From Chitinophaga arvensicola (GTDB taxonomy: Bacteria; Bacteroidota; Bacteroidia; Chitinophagales; Chitinophagaceae): a DNA stretch of 64,000 nt. The position numbers and the translations under genes were made by a program. Location of the stretch: the NCBI RefSeq assembly GCF_900110835.1, contig NZ_FOJG01000001.1:3255499-3319498 (forward strand). The letters are read 5' to 3'. This document shows positions 8,920 through 17,834 of this stretch, piece by piece; the first letter of the stretch is position 1, and the number at the start of each line of letters is the position of its first letter. A model generated the notes under the pieces. It had not been told where the DNA came from and made no database searches. It saw only the letters and a program-made list of their open reading frames with translations.

Positions 8920-9216
8920 ATGAAAAGTCTGAAATTTATTTTGATGGCCATTGCTGCCTTCGCCGGTATTTCAGCTGCAGTTGCAGCTAACGCCCGGTTT
9001 GATGTATTTTACGTTAATGAAACCAGTAACGGTACTTATCAACGGGTACTTCCTGCTGATTACGATCTGCTGCATTGCTATAAGAGTTCCCAATACCCTT
9101 GCTCTTATACACTTAACAGTGTGATACTGGGGCCTAGTGCCACGGAAGCGGAACTGATCGCAGCCGGCGCAGTGCCTTCTTCCTCTTTTGCGCAATATGA
9201 TCGCACGCATTGGTAG
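8920..9216 (+). CDS. DUF6520-like small exported protein with two cysteines
   Basis: A 98-residue protein with a signal peptide (MKSLKFILMAIAAF, cleavage likely near AVAA at ~20-24). The mature part is about 75 residues with exactly two cysteines spaced C-x7-C (HCYKSSQYPC). Size, signal sequence and position after a MauE/DoxX gene match the DUF6520 family of Bacteroidota, which has no known function. It starts 40 bases after the membrane protein gene and is followed by a hairpin terminator. A secreted structural or signalling peptide is possible; nothing in the sequence decides this. Confidence 0.7.
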   Translation: MKSLKFILMAIAAFAGISAAVAANARFDVFYVNETSNGTYQRVLPADYDLLHCYKSSQYPCSYTLNSVILGPSATEAELIAAGAVPSSSFAQYDRTHW

Positions 9217-9225
9217 TGAAAGTAA

Positions 9226-9252
9226 AAGAGGCCTCTGTGAAAGAGGCCTCTT
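9226..9252. terminator. Bidirectional hairpin terminator between convergent genes
   Basis: A perfect 11-bp stem (AAGAGGCCTCT at 9226-9236, AGAGGCCTCTT at 9242-9252, loop GTGAA). Read on the minus strand it is followed by TTACTTTCA. It lies 10 bases after the DUF6520 stop and 74 bases from the PEP synthase stop, so it may serve both genes. Confidence 0.75.
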
Positions 9253-9326
9253 ATCCGGTTTAATGAACCGTCTTCGTAAACCTCTGAAACCGCGCATGGC
9301 ACGCAGCTCCGGAGGTTACTCCTTTT

Positions 9327-11741
9327 CTAGTCCTCCGCCTCATGAATCGCGCGCACCGTTTTTATGATTGCATCTGGTGTAACTGAAATACTATCTATGC
9401 CCTGCTCTACAAGAAACTTTGTGAACTCAGGAAAATCAGAAGGCCCTTGTCCGCAGATGCCCACTTTCACTTTCTGCTGTTTCGCTACTTTGATGAGATG
9501 ACCGATCATGCGTTGCACCGCAGGATTGCGCTCATCATAAAGGTTGGCCACCAGGGAAGAATCCCTGTCGAGACCAAGTGTAAGCTGTGTCAGATCATTG
9601 GATCCTATCGAGAATCCGTCTATGTATGCAGAAAATTCTTCGGCCATCATAATGTTGGAAGGCAGTTCCGCCATCAGGTATACTTCCAGTCCGTTTTGTC
9701 CGCGTTGCAGTCCGAATTCTTCCATGGTGGAAAGCACCAGCTTTAGTTCTTCCACGGTTCTGCAGAAGGGAATCATGACCACTACATTTTTCAGCCCCAT
9801 GGTTTCCCTTACTTTGCGGAGTGCTTTACATTCCAGTTCAAAGGCTGGTTTGTATTCCGGGGAATAATACCTGGAAGCGCCTCTCCAGCCCAGCATCGGG
9901 TTCTCTTCTTTGGGCTCGAAATATTTTCCTCCCAGCAGGTTGAAGTATTCATTGCTTTTAAAATCAGAGAAGCGTACAATCACTTTCTCCGGGTAAAAAG
10001 CAGCGGCAATTTTGCCCACGCCGTAGGCGAGTTTATCCACGAAATAATCTGTTTCACTGGCATGGCCCTGGATCAGTTGTGCGATCTTTGCAGACAGTTC
10101 AGGATCGTTCAGTTGCCGGTGTTGCAGTAATGCCAGCGGATGCGCTTTGATATAGTTGTTGATGATGAATTCTTCCCGCGCCAGTCCTACGCCTTTGTTG
10201 GGTAAGTGCGTGAATTGAAATGCCATGGCCGGAGAGCCTACATTCAGCATCAGCGGGGTGCGTATGCTGGGTAGCTGGCTCAGGTCCAGTTGTTCTTCCC
10301 GGAATGCCAGGATGCCCTCATATACAATGCCATCACTGCCTTCTGCGCAGCTTACGGTAATTTCCTGGCCGGCATTCAGTATTTCGGTGGCATTGCCGCA
10401 ACCCACGATGGCAGGGATACCCATTTCTCTTGCTACGATGGCAGCATGACAGGTACGTCCGCCTTTATTGGTGACGATAGCGGAGGCCATTTTCATGATA
10501 GGCTCCCAGTCGGGGTCTGTCATATCGGTTACCAGTACATCGCCTGGTTTAAATTCACTGCCGGTAATCAGGCGGTTATCGAGGGAGAAGAGTATATTGA
10601 CTTTACCCGCTGCTATTTTATCGCCTACGGCGATGCCTTTCAGCAGCTGCTTTGCGGGTACATCTGTATGATCAATGCTATAGGTGGTGATCAGCTGATG
10701 ATCTTTGCGGGAGTGAATGGTTTCCGGGCGGGCCTGCACAATATACAGTTCATGTGTAAGTCCGTCTACTGCCCACTCCACATCCATAGGACACCAGCGT
10801 CCTTTCTTTTCAGAGTAATAGCTTTCGATACAACGTACCCAGGTGGCCAGTTGCATGATCTGCGCATCACTCAGACAGAATTGCTGTTGCAGCGTTTTTT
10901 CTACCGGAATAATCTTTGTTCTTTCATCGCTGCTTTCTCCATATACCATCTGCTTGTCTTTTACGCCCAGCTTTTTTTCGATGATGGGAATATAACCCTG
11001 CTGCATACATGGTTTGAAGACGATGAATTCATCCGGCGATACCGCTCCCTGTACCACCATTTCTCCCAGGCCGAATGAGCCGTTGATCACTACTACTTCT
11101 TTAAAACCGGATTCTGTATCAAGGGAAAACGCTACACCGGAAGCGCCCAGATCGGCACGTACCATTTTCTGCACACATACGGATAAGCCTATACTGAAAT
11201 GATCATAGCCAAAGTTCTGCCGGTAGCTGATGGCGCGATCGGTAAACAGCGAAGCAAAACAGTTTCTTACGGCGTCGATCAATGCGGCAGGACCACGTAC
11301 GTTAAGAAAGGTTTCCTGTTGTCCGGCGAAAGAAGCATCCGGTAAGTCTTCCGCGGTAGCGGAAGAACGCACGGCTACATCTGTTTGTTCCTGTCCGTAT
11401 TGAAGCGATAAATGGTAATACGCCGCAATAATTTCTTCACTCAGTTCGTGCGGAAAACGGGTACTGCTGATGGCCTGTCTTATTTTCTGACCCGCCCTGC
11501 GCAGGGTGATGATGTCGTTGTAGTCAATAGTGGCTACCTGTTCGGCAATAAATGTTTCCAGGCCGCTCTGTTTCATAAAATCGTAATAGGCAGTAGTCGT
11601 GATCGCAAATCCCGAAGGTACCGCTACACCTGCTTCCGACAGGTTGGCGATCATTTCACCAAGGGAGGCAGATTTACCTCCCACCAGGGCAATAGCATCC
11701 ATCCCCACCGCTTCCAGCGGTAGTACAATACGCTCTCTCAT
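9327..11741 (-). CDS. ppsA: Phosphoenolpyruvate synthase
   Basis: An 804-residue protein of full family length. It has an N-terminal PEP/pyruvate-binding ATP-grasp domain (LVGGKSASLGEM at ~19-30; RSSATAEDLPDASFAG at ~125-140), a swivelling phosphohistidine domain with GGRTCHAAIVARE (His432), and a C-terminal PEP-binding TIM barrel with the GICGQGPSD active-site cysteine. It converts pyruvate, ATP and water to PEP, AMP and phosphate, the entry step of gluconeogenesis. The divergent neighbour is an Lrp/AsnC regulator, which may control it. Confidence 0.96.
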   Translation of the reverse strand: MRERIVLPLEAVGMDAIALVGGKSASLGEMIANLSEAGVAVPSGFAITTTAYYDFMKQSGLETFIAEQVATIDYNDIITLRRAGQKIRQAISSTRFPHELSEEIIAAYYHLSLQYGQEQTDVAVRSSATAEDLPDASFAGQQETFLNVRGPAALIDAVRNCFASLFTDRAISYRQNFGYDHFSIGLSVCVQKMVRADLGASGVAFSLDTESGFKEVVVINGSFGLGEMVVQGAVSPDEFIVFKPCMQQGYIPIIEKKLGVKDKQMVYGESSDERTKIIPVEKTLQQQFCLSDAQIMQLATWVRCIESYYSEKKGRWCPMDVEWAVDGLTHELYIVQARPETIHSRKDHQLITTYSIDHTDVPAKQLLKGIAVGDKIAAGKVNILFSLDNRLITGSEFKPGDVLVTDMTDPDWEPIMKMASAIVTNKGGRTCHAAIVAREMGIPAIVGCGNATEILNAGQEITVSCAEGSDGIVYEGILAFREEQLDLSQLPSIRTPLMLNVGSPAMAFQFTHLPNKGVGLAREEFIINNYIKAHPLALLQHRQLNDPELSAKIAQLIQGHASETDYFVDKLAYGVGKIAAAFYPEKVIVRFSDFKSNEYFNLLGGKYFEPKEENPMLGWRGASRYYSPEYKPAFELECKALRKVRETMGLKNVVVMIPFCRTVEELKLVLSTMEEFGLQRGQNGLEVYLMAELPSNIMMAEEFSAYIDGFSIGSNDLTQLTLGLDRDSSLVANLYDERNPAVQRMIGHLIKVAKQQKVKVGICGQGPSDFPEFTKFLVEQGIDSISVTPDAIIKTVRAIHEAED

Positions 11742-11770
11742 GTAAGAATGAGTTTAAAGAATAAAAAATG

Positions 11771-11794
11771 TGGAAGGATTTTTTTTGTCTTCCA
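11771..11794. promoter_or_regulatory. Inverted repeat in the ppsA upstream region
   Basis: TGGAAG and CTTCCA flank a 12-base T-rich spacer, 30-53 bases upstream of the ppsA start in the 210-base gap shared with the divergent Lrp/AsnC gene. It could be an operator or a leader hairpin; the arms are short. Confidence 0.3.
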
Positions 11795-11929
11795 AACGTG
11801 GTCTGATTTGTATGAAAGCAAATTAGCTTTTGCGGGAATGGAATGGTGAGCAATCGGATAAAAGCGAAAACAAAACTAAAAAAATAAGGCGCCGCCGACT
11901 TTTTTTCATCAAATCAATAAGAGTATCCC

Positions 11930-11937
11930 TATTTTTG
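11930..11937 (+). promoter_or_regulatory. -7 promoter element of the Lrp/AsnC gene
   Basis: TATTTTTG matches TAnnTTTG and lies 14 bases before the ATG at 11952, implying a very short leader. Confidence 0.5.
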
Positions 11938-11951
11938 ACAAAAAAGCCAAC

Positions 11952-12455
11952 ATGAATTTCACACCTGACCAGATTGATATGTGTATAATGGACATATTGC
12001 AGGAAGACGCCAGGACCACCAATAAAGAGATTGCGTCCAGGTTGGGTAAGTCGGTCACCTCTATCTTTGAACGGGTAAAACGCCTGGAAGCGGAAGGGTA
12101 TATTTTACGCTACATCGCGGTGCTGAATAAAAATAAGCTGGGCAAAAACCTCGTGGCATGGACCAGCGTTACCCTCAAAGAACACGGCCACGACAGGCTT
12201 CTGGCTTTCGAACAACAGATCAATACTTTCCCCGAAGTAATGGAATGCTATAAAATGAATGGTCAGTTCGACTACCTCATTAAAGTCCTGGTAGCAGATA
12301 TGGAAGCCTATGAATTGTTTAATCTCACCAAATTATCCAAACTCGATAATATCTATAAGATCCGCAGCCTGTTTGTTTTAGCAGAAACCAAACAGGAAGT
12401 GGAACTTAACCTGAAAACAGGATTACCCCTTAAGCTGCAACAGAAAAATAAATAA
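11952..12455 (+). CDS. Lrp/AsnC-family transcriptional regulator
   Basis: A 167-residue protein. Residues ~5-60 form an AsnC-type winged helix-turn-helix (LQEDARTTNKEIASRLG, then SVTSIFERVKRLEAEGYI). Residues ~70-150 form the ligand-binding and oligomerisation RAM domain (VMECYKMNGQFDYLIKV). It is cytosolic. Lrp/AsnC proteins respond to amino acids and often regulate their divergent neighbour, here ppsA. The effector is not predictable. Confidence 0.94.
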   Translation: MNFTPDQIDMCIMDILQEDARTTNKEIASRLGKSVTSIFERVKRLEAEGYILRYIAVLNKNKLGKNLVAWTSVTLKEHGHDRLLAFEQQINTFPEVMECYKMNGQFDYLIKVLVADMEAYELFNLTKLSKLDNIYKIRSLFVLAETKQEVELNLKTGLPLKLQQKNK

Positions 12456-12468
12456 TTTTAAAAAGTAA

Positions 12469-12513
12469 ATGCGCAAAAAGAAGTGGCTGTATCTGCTTGC
12501 GCATCACAGCCAC
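12469..12513. terminator. Two interleaved inverted repeats in a convergent 3' gap
   Basis: Arms occur in the order A (ATGCGCAA, 12469-12476), B (GTGGCTGT, 12483-12490), A' (TTGCGCAT, 12497-12504), B' (ACAGCCAC, 12506-12513). Both pairings are perfect over 8 bp but exclude each other. On the minus strand the A'/A stem is followed by TTACTTTTT, so it may terminate the GH127 transcript. Confidence 0.5.
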
Positions 12514-12549
12514 CAGGTGTCAATATAAATCTCCCGCCGGAAATAAGAA

Positions 12550-14568
12550 TTATCGCCCGCCCACTACTGGGAACTGGGAGATACGCAGTTTCGTACTGCC
12601 ATATGGTATCAAAGTGATCTCTTCTTCCTGGCCCGTCTCCATACCATAAGTAATACTATAGGGAATAGGACCTGTCATTTCATTATACAATTGCCAGGAG
12701 GGAATTCTTTTTGCGGTTGTTTTCAGGGAGATGGGTACCTGACCGGCAGCCCATGGCCATGCAGCTGGTGCGCCATTTTTTACCACCTTGTAACGTGCAG
12801 CCAGCTGATCATCCGGCGTGGCAATCAGGGCGTAGTTCCAGGGGGTAAGTGGCCGTACTTCGAGATAGCTGGCGCCATAATCTACCGGGTCTTTATCATT
12901 CTTTACCGGTGTTACTTTTTCCCCGATCTGCAGCGCATAGGTAATCGGTCCGCGTTCTATGGACAGGGAATTTTCAAACCAGGTTTGCTGGTAAAGGTGC
13001 ATGGGTAAGGATAATTCCACCACATCGCCCGACTGCCACGTTCTTGCTATCTGCACCACCTGGTTGCCCGCTGCTTCTTTTACCACTTTGCCGTTTACTT
13101 TAACAGTGCCTTGTTTGCACCAGGCAGGTATCCGTAGGTGCAAAGGGAACGTTGCCAGCTGAGGCGTCCGGATGGTAAAGGTCACGGCTTCTTCAAAGGG
13201 ATACTGGGTGGTTTCTTTTACTGTAACGGGTATGTTGCCGGCTACGGTCACCTGTACTTCACTGGGCGCATACAGCAACGCTGCAATGCCGCTGTCGGCC
13301 GTAGCATACCAGAGGTTCTGCGCAAACTTAGGCCAGCCCTGGTGCATATTGGAAGTACAGCAGGGGTAACCGGACAATAAGCCATAACAAAGATCTGTGC
13401 CGCTATGGTTTACATCAAAGTTGCGGATATGCCGGGTAGCCATTACCTGGTTGGCCTGCTGAAAATACTGCCGGCTCATGAAATCTTCTGTGATCTGTGA
13501 AGGGAGGGTATTAAAGGCGATCTTTTCCAACTGATCAGCATACCGGACTTCTCCGCTCACTTCCAGGATACTTTCCAGCGAAAACATCATTTCCACTGCC
13601 GTACATAGTTCGGAGCCCTGGGTGGGATTATTGCCATGCAGCGCTTCATCGCCGCCGTAAAGGCCATGGGCCATTCCGTTGAATCTGCGCAGATCATCGA
13701 AGCCTTTGGCGGTTGCCTTGCGGTAAATGGAATCAGGATGCTGCTGGTAATAGATCATCGGTTCTTTGATCCCCTGGGCCAGGTTCACGCCGTGGATACT
13801 GCCGGAGGTGGATAACAGGTCCGAGTGCATAAAGGCCTGTGTGTAATCAAAGGTCTGTTTATGGAGCAGCTCTGCGAGGTCGAGCAGGTAGGCGTCTCCT
13901 GTAATATTATACAGCCAGTATACCACCATGAGGTTGTCGCCTGCACGGTAACGCGCCCAGAACGTCCAGTGATCCAGTGGATGTGCCGGCAGTTCTTTCA
14001 GCTGGTACCGGAAGTAATTGCTCATAAGTGTAATGATGCGCGGATCTGCCGTGGCATCGTAATACTGTTTCAGTACTTTCAGCATCACCATTTTGGGCCA
14101 CCAGTCGCGGCTGTTGTCGCGCTGTACGCCCGGCTCAGAGGGGTAGTCTTTAGCCGGACCAAAATAACCGTCTGGCTGCTGACTTTTAATAGACCATTCT
14201 ACCCATGGTTTTACTTTGGCAATCAGTTCCCGGTCTTTCAACAGGTAGGCAAGAGGGAGTAATCCATCGATCCAGTAAGGACCGCGTTCCCACTGATCGC
14301 CATCGCCGCCCAGCCAGCCATTGCGCTGGTTCATCACCAACGGATACAATTTATCCAGCTGGCCGGTGGCACCATTCTTTTGTTGTACCAGTACCGTACG
14401 TAACCATCCCTGCGGCGTAATGGCGCCCAATGGTAACGTGGTATATGTTTTTTGATAAAGGGGCGCCCGGTTATAGACGTAAGCGGGCGTCGGTTTTTTC
14501 TGTGCCGTGGTCTGAAAAGCAAGACCCATCAGCATCGTGGAAGCTATTGCAAAATGTTTCATATTCAA
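12550..14568 (-). CDS. GH127-family glycoside hydrolase (beta-L-arabinofuranosidase type)
   Basis: A 672-residue exported protein; the signal peptide is residues ~1-22 and ATGs exist at residues 1 and 3. An all-alpha barrel covers ~40-430 and beta-sandwich modules follow. The GH127 active-site cysteines are visible: ELC near residue 328 and the pair in GYPCCTSN near 405. In characterised GH127 enzymes a Glu and three Cys bind zinc and one Cys acts as nucleophile. Characterised members release beta-L-arabinofuranose, but the family (formerly DUF1680) is broad. The gene stands alone and converges on the Lrp gene. Confidence 0.88.
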   Translation of the reverse strand: MNMKHFAIASTMLMGLAFQTTAQKKPTPAYVYNRAPLYQKTYTTLPLGAITPQGWLRTVLVQQKNGATGQLDKLYPLVMNQRNGWLGGDGDQWERGPYWIDGLLPLAYLLKDRELIAKVKPWVEWSIKSQQPDGYFGPAKDYPSEPGVQRDNSRDWWPKMVMLKVLKQYYDATADPRIITLMSNYFRYQLKELPAHPLDHWTFWARYRAGDNLMVVYWLYNITGDAYLLDLAELLHKQTFDYTQAFMHSDLLSTSGSIHGVNLAQGIKEPMIYYQQHPDSIYRKATAKGFDDLRRFNGMAHGLYGGDEALHGNNPTQGSELCTAVEMMFSLESILEVSGEVRYADQLEKIAFNTLPSQITEDFMSRQYFQQANQVMATRHIRNFDVNHSGTDLCYGLLSGYPCCTSNMHQGWPKFAQNLWYATADSGIAALLYAPSEVQVTVAGNIPVTVKETTQYPFEEAVTFTIRTPQLATFPLHLRIPAWCKQGTVKVNGKVVKEAAGNQVVQIARTWQSGDVVELSLPMHLYQQTWFENSLSIERGPITYALQIGEKVTPVKNDKDPVDYGASYLEVRPLTPWNYALIATPDDQLAARYKVVKNGAPAAWPWAAGQVPISLKTTAKRIPSWQLYNEMTGPIPYSITYGMETGQEEEITLIPYGSTKLRISQFPVVGGR

Positions 14569-14652
14569 AACGAATATAGACGTTATCGTTACCCACAGTT
14601 ATCCCAAATGCCTCATTCTTTCCATCAATTGTATCAGAACTAATATTCTTCT

Positions 14653-14660
14653 TAAGTTTG
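14653..14660 (+). promoter_or_regulatory. -7 promoter element of the esterase gene
   Basis: TAAGTTTG matches TAnnTTTG and ends 10 bases before the ATG at 14671, giving a near-leaderless transcript. Confidence 0.5.
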
Positions 14661-14670
14661 CACAAAAAAA

Positions 14671-15471
14671 ATGCGGCATTTACTGGCAATATTGTTACTC
14701 GGAATCATAGGCATACAGGCATCATCAGCACAATCCAATCCCTTTACACTAGGCGAAATTCATCAGTTGCCATCTGCTGTATTGAACGAAACACGCACCC
14801 TGAATGTATACCTGCCGGACAACTATCAGCAGGCAACCTCCCGGAAGTACCCGGTTATTTACCTGCTCGACGGATCGGGTAACGAAGATTTTATCCATGT
14901 AGCAGGTGTTATACAGTTCCTGACCATGATTGAACAGATACCACCGGTTATTCTTGTAGGTATTGCGAATGTAGACCGGAAACGGGATTTTACGTTTCCT
15001 ACTACCGTGAAAAAAGATAAGGAAGATTTTCCCACTACGGGCGGCTCTGCAAATTTTATCCGGTTTATAGACACAGAACTGCAACCCTATGTACGCAATC
15101 ATTTCCGGACCAACGATACCTCTACGTTGATAGGTCAATCGCTCGGTGGTTTACTCGCCACAGAAATACTCCTGAAACATCCCGCGATGTTTAATAATTA
15201 TGTAATTGTAAGTCCCAGTCTCTGGTGGGATCATGAATCATTGTTGAAAAATAAGATCAACGAACCGGTTGCCAGCACGCGTGTTTTCCTGACGGTAGGT
15301 AAAGAGGGCAAGGAAATGGAAGTGCCTGCCCGCCAATTGGGAGAAGCATTGAAAGCAGCAGGGACGAAAGGCCCGAAGGTATACTACCTGCCTTTACCGG
15401 AAGAAACGCACCTGACTATCCTGCATAATGCGATTTATAAGGCGTTACCGTTGATTAACACCGGGAAGTAA
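14671..15471 (+). CDS. Exported esterase of the D/IroE-like alpha/beta hydrolase family
   Basis: A 266-residue protein with a signal peptide ending near ASSAQ (residue ~21). It has the alpha/beta hydrolase pattern of the PF00756 putative-esterase family: YLPDNY, VIYLLDGSG, nucleophile elbow GQSLGG, and a late His in ETHLTI as the likely catalytic base. Relatives hydrolyse enterobactin esters, carbohydrate acyl esters or S-formylglutathione; the substrate is open. It is divergent from GH127 and ends 6 bases before the convergent fpg-like gene. Confidence 0.85.
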   Translation: MRHLLAILLLGIIGIQASSAQSNPFTLGEIHQLPSAVLNETRTLNVYLPDNYQQATSRKYPVIYLLDGSGNEDFIHVAGVIQFLTMIEQIPPVILVGIANVDRKRDFTFPTTVKKDKEDFPTTGGSANFIRFIDTELQPYVRNHFRTNDTSTLIGQSLGGLLATEILLKHPAMFNNYVIVSPSLWWDHESLLKNKINEPVASTRVFLTVGKEGKEMEVPARQLGEALKAAGTKGPKVYYLPLPEETHLTILHNAIYKALPLINTGK

Positions 15472-15477
15472 AGCGAT

Positions 15478-16209
15478 TCAATCATACTTTATCTGGCAGT
15501 TATTACAAAAGAAGCTTCGCCGGTTTGTTTTCCCCAGATATGCTTTTACCAGCGGGATCTCACAACGCGGACAGATCTTTTTCGTATGTGCGAGCCAGTG
15601 TTTTTTCAGTTCAAATGCTTTTTTCCATTGCAGGAAATCAAAGCTGTATTGCACCGCCTCTTTTACGAGTTCTTTCTTTTTCTTTAGGGGTAATTTTCCG
15701 GTCAGGCTTTCAGGGTGCACGCGTATGCGGAATAATACTTCGTTCTTGATGATGTTGCCCACGCCTGCGAAGATGTCCTGGTTCAGGAGCGCATCGCACA
15801 CCAGCATGTCCGGTACTTTTTTAAGCTTGGCCAGCGCTTTGGCCGCATCCCAGTGTTCGTTCATTACATCTGCGCTCCAGTCATATACCTCATCCAGGGG
15901 TGCTTCTATGATTTTGATGGAGCAGGTGTAAAAGTTGAGTTCCCCTTTGGCAAACTGCAGGTGTAGCCGGGGAGTGCTGTCTTTGGTAGTGTTGATGCGA
16001 TAGGTGCCAAACATCAGGAAGTGAATCCGGATGGTAAAGCCGGGAAAGCAGATCAGGAAGTGTTTGCCCCAGCTTTTAAAGGCCAGGATCTTTTTACCTG
16101 TCATCCGGTCTATGTCTATTTTGGCGTTACCGGAAGCACGGAGCACCTTTTTACCGGTAAAGGCAGCTGCTTCTTCTTTGGCGATAACGATGGAAGGACC
16201 TTCTGGCAT
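15478..16209 (-). CDS. Fpg/Nei-family DNA glycosylase/AP lyase
   Basis: A 243-residue protein starting MPEGPS, where Pro2 becomes the Schiff-base nucleophile after Met removal and Glu3 is catalytic. The central helix-two-turn-helix region lies at ~130-200 (LLNQDIFAGVGNII) and a C-terminal zinc finger has CPRC and CNNC. It excises oxidised bases (8-oxoguanine or oxidised pyrimidines) and cleaves the strand. The PEGPS start, as opposed to PELPE, points to the Nei (endonuclease VIII) side. It is divergent from an AlkB-like gene with 53 bases between them. Confidence 0.93.
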   Translation of the reverse strand: MPEGPSIVIAKEEAAAFTGKKVLRASGNAKIDIDRMTGKKILAFKSWGKHFLICFPGFTIRIHFLMFGTYRINTTKDSTPRLHLQFAKGELNFYTCSIKIIEAPLDEVYDWSADVMNEHWDAAKALAKLKKVPDMLVCDALLNQDIFAGVGNIIKNEVLFRIRVHPESLTGKLPLKKKKELVKEAVQYSFDFLQWKKAFELKKHWLAHTKKICPRCEIPLVKAYLGKTNRRSFFCNNCQIKYD

Positions 16210-16262
16210 AAATTTAATAATGTAAATTTATATAGGTAACCATACTAAATCACGTGCCATAG

Positions 16263-16868
16263 ATGTCGCAGTTAAGTTTTTTCGATGACAATGAAAGCCT
16301 GCGTTTTCCGGAGAACCTGCTGGAGTATTATCCGCAGTTCCTGGATACCGGAGCGGCGCTCGCTTTAATGAACGAACTGATCGCCACCGCGCCCTGGAAG
16401 CAAACTACGCTGACGATCCATGACAAGGTGCTGTTAACGCCCCGGTTAACCGCCTGGTATGGCGATGCAAAGCAAAGCTACCGTCTTTCGGAAAAGCAAC
16501 TGGATGCTGCTCCCTGGACACCCGCTTTAAGCGCGCTGAGAGAGAAGGTGGAAGCCTTTACCCATCTGCATTTCAACAGCGTATTGCTGAACTATTACCG
16601 GGATGGCAATGATTCGGTGGCCTGGCATAGCGATAACGAGAAGGAGCTGGGCCAGCATCCGCATATCGCTTCACTGAGCCTTGGGCAGGCCAGGAGTTTT
16701 GATTTCAGGCATAAAAAGGATCACCAGCAGAAATACTCCCTGAAATTAGGTAATGGGTCCTTACTGATCATGAAAGGAGATCTGCAACAGCACTGGGAGC
16801 ATCGCATCCCGAAATCTGCAAGGCCCTTGCAACCCCGGATCAATCTTACCTTCCGGATCATTTATTAA
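16263..16868 (+). CDS. AlkB-like 2-oxoglutarate/Fe(II) dioxygenase
   Basis: A 201-residue protein with the iron ligands His122 and Asp124 (WHSDNE) and His180 (HWEHRIPK), and the 2-oxoglutarate-binding arginine pattern RINLTFR near the C-terminus (Arg192). The layout matches the ALKBH2/3-like bacterial group that demethylates 1-methyladenine and 3-methylcytosine in DNA. It is divergent from the Fpg/Nei glycosylase gene across a 53-base gap, so the two base-repair genes could share regulation. Confidence 0.93.
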   Translation: MSQLSFFDDNESLRFPENLLEYYPQFLDTGAALALMNELIATAPWKQTTLTIHDKVLLTPRLTAWYGDAKQSYRLSEKQLDAAPWTPALSALREKVEAFTHLHFNSVLLNYYRDGNDSVAWHSDNEKELGQHPHIASLSLGQARSFDFRHKKDHQQKYSLKLGNGSLLIMKGDLQQHWEHRIPKSARPLQPRINLTFRIIY

Positions 16869-16967
16869 GTAAATGTTATCGTTGTCCTGTTGAGGAATAA
16901 TTACCCCACTGCGGTAACACATCTTCCAACAATTACCTACTTTCGCACTACGTTAAACACCTGTTTT

Positions 16968-17813
16968 ATGAATTTATACACGGCAGTAGCATTACCGTTA
17001 TTCCTTTTGACCCTGCAACCTTCTGATCTTCACAGCGAAGATAAGGGGGTGATAGAAGTATTGGCGCCCAAGCCCCAGTCACGTATTTCCTTTGGCAATG
17101 GCATCGACCTGATTGTAAAAGGACTGAGCCTTAACATCGATAATATCCGCTTTATAAAAGCGCCTAAAGCCAGTGATTATTTTAAAAAGGCGAACGACAA
17201 GGCTGCTTATGCGCCTTCGCTCATCATCGGGGCATTGAATGGTATTGAATCGCTGCACGACCTGAACCCGGAATCACCGGCTACCAGGGAGCAGTTTGCT
17301 ATCGCGCTCTATGAAGCCATTTCACATACCGGTCAGTATCCGGTGAATATGATGTTTATCAATATCAAAGATGAGAAAGCGTTTGCCAATAACGGGATGA
17401 ATGCTGTGCAAACCCTGATCAAGTTTAAGGTAGTGGCATTGGAGAATGGCAACTACCGTCCTAAGGCTTATATCACTAAAGCAGAAGCAGAAAAGATGGT
17501 AAAGAATGCAGCAGAATTTGTGCAGGCGCATAAAAATGCTAATGCAGAACAGGGCGGACAGGAAGCTGCCACATTTAAAATTACACCGGTAAATGACAAA
17601 GTAAGCAGTGTGCTCATTACTGTGGGAAACCAGCCTACTTCCGGTTACAGCCTGTCTGTTACCAGTATTGTTTTTCCGGGAGATAATGAAGCAGTGATCC
17701 ATTATAAAATTACGCCTCCTGCATCGGGTGGCATGAACCTGCAGGTAATTTCCGAAGTGAAAGCAGAAGCGTTTATCCCTGCGGGTTATAAAGTAACTTT
17801 GACAGCAGAATAA
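16968..17813 (+). CDS. Exported protein with SLH-like repeats and a PrcB-like C-terminal domain
   Basis: A 281-residue protein when started at the ATG at 16968, which gives a hydrophobic leader (MNLYTAVALPLFLLTLQ); an upstream in-frame start adds 26 residues with no signal sequence. Residues ~65-190 hold two segments resembling S-layer homology repeats (SPATREQFAIALYEAI and ITKAEAEKMV). Residues ~205-281 contain VGNQPTSGYSLSV, the pattern of the PrcB C-terminal domain of spirochaete protease-complex subunits. A role in envelope proteolysis or its control is a guess. It converges on the dehydrogenase gene with a terminator between. Confidence 0.65.
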   Translation: MNLYTAVALPLFLLTLQPSDLHSEDKGVIEVLAPKPQSRISFGNGIDLIVKGLSLNIDNIRFIKAPKASDYFKKANDKAAYAPSLIIGALNGIESLHDLNPESPATREQFAIALYEAISHTGQYPVNMMFINIKDEKAFANNGMNAVQTLIKFKVVALENGNYRPKAYITKAEAEKMVKNAAEFVQAHKNANAEQGGQEAATFKITPVNDKVSSVLITVGNQPTSGYSLSVTSIVFPGDNEAVIHYKITPPASGGMNLQVISEVKAEAFIPAGYKVTLTAE

Positions 17814-17834
17814 TCTCAACAACAGATAAAAAAG

